Positions 61,307 to 64,000 of a stretch of DNA of 64,000 bases are shown one piece after another (position 1 is the stretch's first letter; the number at the start of each line of letters is the position of its first letter). A program made the translations under genes and the position numbers. The stretch is taken from the NCBI RefSeq assembly GCF_003814555.1, contig NZ_RKQN01000004.1, forward strand, positions 1-64,000, in the 5' to 3' direction. The stretch comes from Vulcaniibacterium tengchongense (lineage in GTDB: Bacteria; Pseudomonadota; Gammaproteobacteria; Xanthomonadales; Xanthomonadaceae). Below the pieces are notes generated by a model. That model was not told the DNA's origin. It searched no databases and worked only from the letters and a program-made list of their open reading frames with translations.

Positions 61307-64000
61307 CTACTCGCCGAAGTCCAGCCCCTGCGCCCGCGCCGCCGCGCGGATGCACTCGCGTGCCTGCTCCACCGCCGCGTCGCGCGGCACCCGCCGCGGG
61401 CGACGGTCGAGCGTGCAGTCCAGCCCGCGCGCCAGCAGCGCCGCGTGCGCCTGCGCCAGCGCCGCGGCGGCGTCCGCCTCCAGCGCGCCCGCCTCGCGCG
61501 CGGCGTCGATCAGCGCCGGCGTCGCGCGCGGCGCCAGCAGCGCCGGCCGCGCGTGCGCGCGCGCCAGCACCGCGTGCTGCAACAGGAACTCCAGATCGAC
61601 CAGCCCGCCCTCGCCCTGCTTCAGGTCGAACAGCGCCGGGTCGCTGCGGTCGAGTTCGGCGCGCATGCGCCGGCGCATCGCCGACACGTCCTCGCGCAAG
61701 CGCGCCGGGTCGCGCTCGCGCCCGAGCGTGTCCGCGCGCACGCGCTCGAAGTCCGCCAGCAGCGAGGCCTCGCCGGCGACGCCGCGCGCGCGCACCAGGG
61801 CCTGGTGCTCCCAGGTCCAGGCGCGCTCGCGCTGGTACTCGCGGAAACTGGCCAGGCTCGACACCAGCAGGCCCTTGGCGCCGTCCGGGCGCAGGCGCAC
61901 GTCGACGTCGTACAGGCGGCCGGCGCCGGTGACGGCGCCGAGCAGGGCGACGATCTTCTGCGCCAGGCGCGCGAACCAGCGCCCGGCCTCGAGCGGGCGC
62001 GCGCCGTCGGAATGCGCGCCGGCCGCGGCGTCGTACAGGAACACCAGGTCGAGATCGGAACCGAACCCCAGCTCCTCGCCGCCGAGGCTGCCGTAGCCGA
62101 GCACGGCGAAGCGCGCGCCCGCGACCCGGCCGTGCGCGGCGGCGAGCTCGTGCTCGGCCAGGCGCAGCACGCGCCGGACCACGCCGTCGGCGAGCCAGGC
62201 CAACTGGCGCGCGCCCGCGGCCGCGTCCTGGCGGCCGTCGCGCAGCGCCAGGGCGATGCGGAAGCTCAACGCCTGGCGCACTTCGTTCAAGGCCTGCAGC
62301 AGCGCCTCGGCGTCCTCGTCGCCCGGGACCTCGGCGCAGGCCTGCAGCAGCGCATCGCGCCCCGGCAGCGGCCCGGCCACGCGCGCGTCGAGCAGTTCGT
62401 CGAGCAGCAACGGATACGCGGCCAGGCGTTCGGCCAGCAACGCGCTGCGCGCGACCGCGTCGACCAGCCGCGCCAGCGCCGCCGGCTGCTCGTCGAGCAG
62501 CGCCAGGTAGGCGCTGCGGCGCAGGATGTTGTGCAACAAGGCCAGCAACCGGCGCAGCGCCAGCATCGGTTCGCTCGAGGCCGCGACCGCCTGCAGCAGC
62601 GCCGGCAGCACCCGGTCCAGGCGCGCGCGGGCGCGATCGGACAGCGCGCGCACGCCGGGGCTGCGGGCGAAGTCGCGCAGCGCCGCGTCGGCCGCGTCGG
62701 CGTCGGCGAAGCCGGCCTCGCCGAGCGCCTGCCGGTCGCCGCCGTCCGGCAGCGCGCGCCAATAGCCGGCCAGCGCGTCGGGCGCGGCGCGGCGCCGGCG
62801 CGGCGCCAGCAATGCGTCGAATTCGGCGCTCACCCGCGCGCGATGCGCGTCGAGTTCGGCGCGCAGCGCGTTCCAGTCTTCGTAGCCGAGGCCGGCGGCG
62901 ATCCGCTCGCGCTCCTCCTCGCCGGCGGGCAAGGCGTGGGTCTGCGCGTCGCGCAGCATCTGCAGCCGGTTCTCCAGCCGGCGCAGGAAGCGGTACGCCT
63001 GCGCCAGCGCGTCGGCCGCGGCCGGCTCGACGTGGCGCGCCTCGCGCAACGCGCGCAGCGCCGGCAGCAGCGAGCGCTCGCGCAACGCGGGCGCGCGGCC
63101 GCCGTAGATCAGCTGCAGCGCCTGCGCCAGGAATTCGATCTCGCGGATCCCGCCCGGCCCGCGCTTGATGTCGTCGGCCAGGTCCTGGCGCGCGACCTCG
63201 GCGGCGATCGCCGCCTTCATCGTGCGCAAGCCTTCGAGCGCGCCGAAGTCGAGATAGCGCCGGTACACGAAGGGCCGCAGCGTCGCCAGGAACCGCTCGC
63301 CCGCGGCGGCGTCGCCGGCCACCGGCCGCGCCTTCTGCCAGGCGTAGCGCTCCCAGTCGCGGCCCTCGTGCTGGAAGTACTGCTCCATCGCCGCGAACGA
63401 CCACGCCACCCGGCCGGCATTGCCGTACGGGCGCAGGCGCAGGTCGACGCGGTGGCAGAAGCCGTCGCCGGTGACCTCGCCCAGAAGGCCGGCGAGCTGC
63501 TGGCCGAGGCGGGCGAAGTAGGCCTCCGCGCCGAGCGCGCGCGCGCCGTCGGACTCGCCGTCGTGCTCGTAGGCGTAGACCAGGTCGACGTCGGAACTGA
63601 AGTTGAGCTCGCCGCCGCCGAGCTTGCCGAGGCCGAACACCACCAATCGCTGCGGGCGGCCGTCGCGGTCGCGCACGCGGCCGTGGCGCTGCGCGAACTC
63701 CGCTTCCAGCGCATCCAGCGCCAGGCGCAGGCATCGCTCGGCCAGGCGCGTGCTGCCGGCCAGCGTCGCCTCGACCGCGTCGAGGCCGAGCACGTCGCGC
63801 CAGACCAGCCGGGTCGATTCCGCGGCGCGATGGCGCCGCAGCAGCATCGGCCACTCCGCGCGCCGCTCCGGCGCGAGATGCGGCGGCGGCAGCGCTTCGG
63901 CGCCGTCGTCCGCATGCAGGCGCGCCAGCAGCCCGGGCTGCCGCGCCAGGGTGTCGATCGCGAAGTCGCTGGCGACGGCGACGCGGGCGAGCTTGTCGCG
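61307..64000 (-). CDS. glnE: Bifunctional glutamine-synthetase adenylyltransferase/removase (partial)
   Basis: About 898 residues visible; the 5' end is cut by the window edge (full-length proteins are about 940-1000). Adenylylates and deadenylylates glutamine synthetase under control of PII protein. Two GlnE domains are present: N-terminal removase domain [27 protein letters not shown] and C-terminal transferase domain [27 protein letters not shown], each with a DxD metal site. [21 protein letters not shown] and [21 protein letters not shown] are the linked regulatory helices. The reading frame continues upstream of the ATG at 63847 through [22 protein letters not shown], which is GlnE-like, so the gene is not complete here. 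Convergent with ELM1-like gene. Confidence 0.96.
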   Translation of the reverse strand, partial: RDKLARVAVASDFAIDTLARQPGLLARLHADDGAEALPPPHLAPERRAEWPMLLRRHRAAESTRLVWRDVLGLDAVEATLAGSTRLAERCLRLALDALEAEFAQRHGRVRDRDGRPQRLVVFGLGKLGGGELNFSSDVDLVYAYEHDGESDGARALGAEAYFARLGQQLAGLLGEVTGDGFCHRVDLRLRPYGNAGRVAWSFAAMEQYFQHEGRDWERYAWQKARPVAGDAAAGERFLATLRPFVYRRYLDFGALEGLRTMKAAIAAEVARQDLADDIKRGPGGIREIEFLAQALQLIYGGRAPALRERSLLPALRALREARHVEPAAADALAQAYRFLRRLENRLQMLRDAQTHALPAGEEERERIAAGLGYEDWNALRAELDAHRARVSAEFDALLAPRRRRAAPDALAGYWRALPDGGDRQALGEAGFADADAADAALRDFARSPGVRALSDRARARLDRVLPALLQAVAASSEPMLALRRLLALLHNILRRSAYLALLDEQPAALARLVDAVARSALLAERLAAYPLLLDELLDARVAGPLPGRDALLQACAEVPGDEDAEALLQALNEVRQALSFRIALALRDGRQDAAAGARQLAWLADGVVRRVLRLAEHELAAAHGRVAGARFAVLGYGSLGGEELGFGSDLDLVFLYDAAAGAHSDGARPLEAGRWFARLAQKIVALLGAVTGAGRLYDVDVRLRPDGAKGLLVSSLASFREYQRERAWTWEHQALVRARGVAGEASLLADFERVRADTLGRERDPARLREDVSAMRRRMRAELDRSDPALFDLKQGEGGLVDLEFLLQHAVLARAHARPALLAPRATPALIDAAREAGALEADAAAALAQAHAALLARGLDCTLDRRPRRVPRDAAVEQARECIRAAARAQGLDFGE

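Overview
The window is high-GC DNA with tightly packed genes on both strands. Gene content and order (rubredoxin/thiE/hemL, pfp/hppA/ppa, thrABC beside ilv-leu, pcm-tolC-waaA, a very large TonB-dependent receptor) suggest a chromosomal segment from the Xanthomonadaceae, most like Lysobacter or a close relative. This is inferred from gene order and protein sequence; no rRNA or other marker gene is present. There is no prophage, insertion sequence, tRNA or CRISPR array.

Layout. 1-5405: DUF192 lipoprotein, rubredoxin, thiE, hemL, argD and an HSDL2-like dehydrogenase. 5699-11435: small RIO/Kdo-kinase-like kinase, a DedA-PAP2-LssY_C membrane fusion, LON-domain protein, mpl and adk. 11610-16514: a pyrophosphate-energy block (PPi-dependent phosphofructokinase, secreted unknown, K+-independent H+-pumping pyrophosphatase, soluble pyrophosphatase). 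16690-23547: an accessory-looking block of a six-cysteine secreted protein, a 967-residue TonB-dependent receptor of visibly lower GC, an AraC regulator and a frameshifted winged-helix/TolB-like regulator. 23797-26824: ion channel and thiC with its TPP riboswitch.

26885-44387 is the most coherent part: thrABC, then ilvD-ilvC-ilvG-ilvM-ilvE-ilvA-leuA-leuC-leuD-leuB, all on the plus strand, mostly with overlapping stop and start codons, ending at a strong terminator. Together they make threonine from aspartate semialdehyde, turn it into 2-ketobutyrate, and make isoleucine, valine and leucine. Each half is preceded by a leader peptide gene rich in codons for its end products (Thr/Ile for thr; Leu/Ile/Val for ilv), followed by a hairpin or terminator. 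The two leaders resemble each other in promoter and first codons, and both start almost at the predicted transcription start.

44479-52115: RND efflux pump and lipoprotein adaptor, divergent TetR repressor with an AT-rich palindromic operator, an isoaspartate-methyltransferase homologue, and tolC. 52352-57458: envelope glycolipid genes (waaA, LpxL-type acyltransferase, O-antigen-ligase-like protein, GT4 glycosyltransferase). 57844-64000: zinc-finger protein, pirin, YceI, nitroreductase-like protein, ELM1-like protein, and glnE, cut by the right edge.

Recurring features are (i) -10-like hexamers 6-7 nt before start codons, suggesting leaderless transcripts, and (ii) REP-like palindromes between genes, one of which is read through as the C-terminal tail of IlvD.
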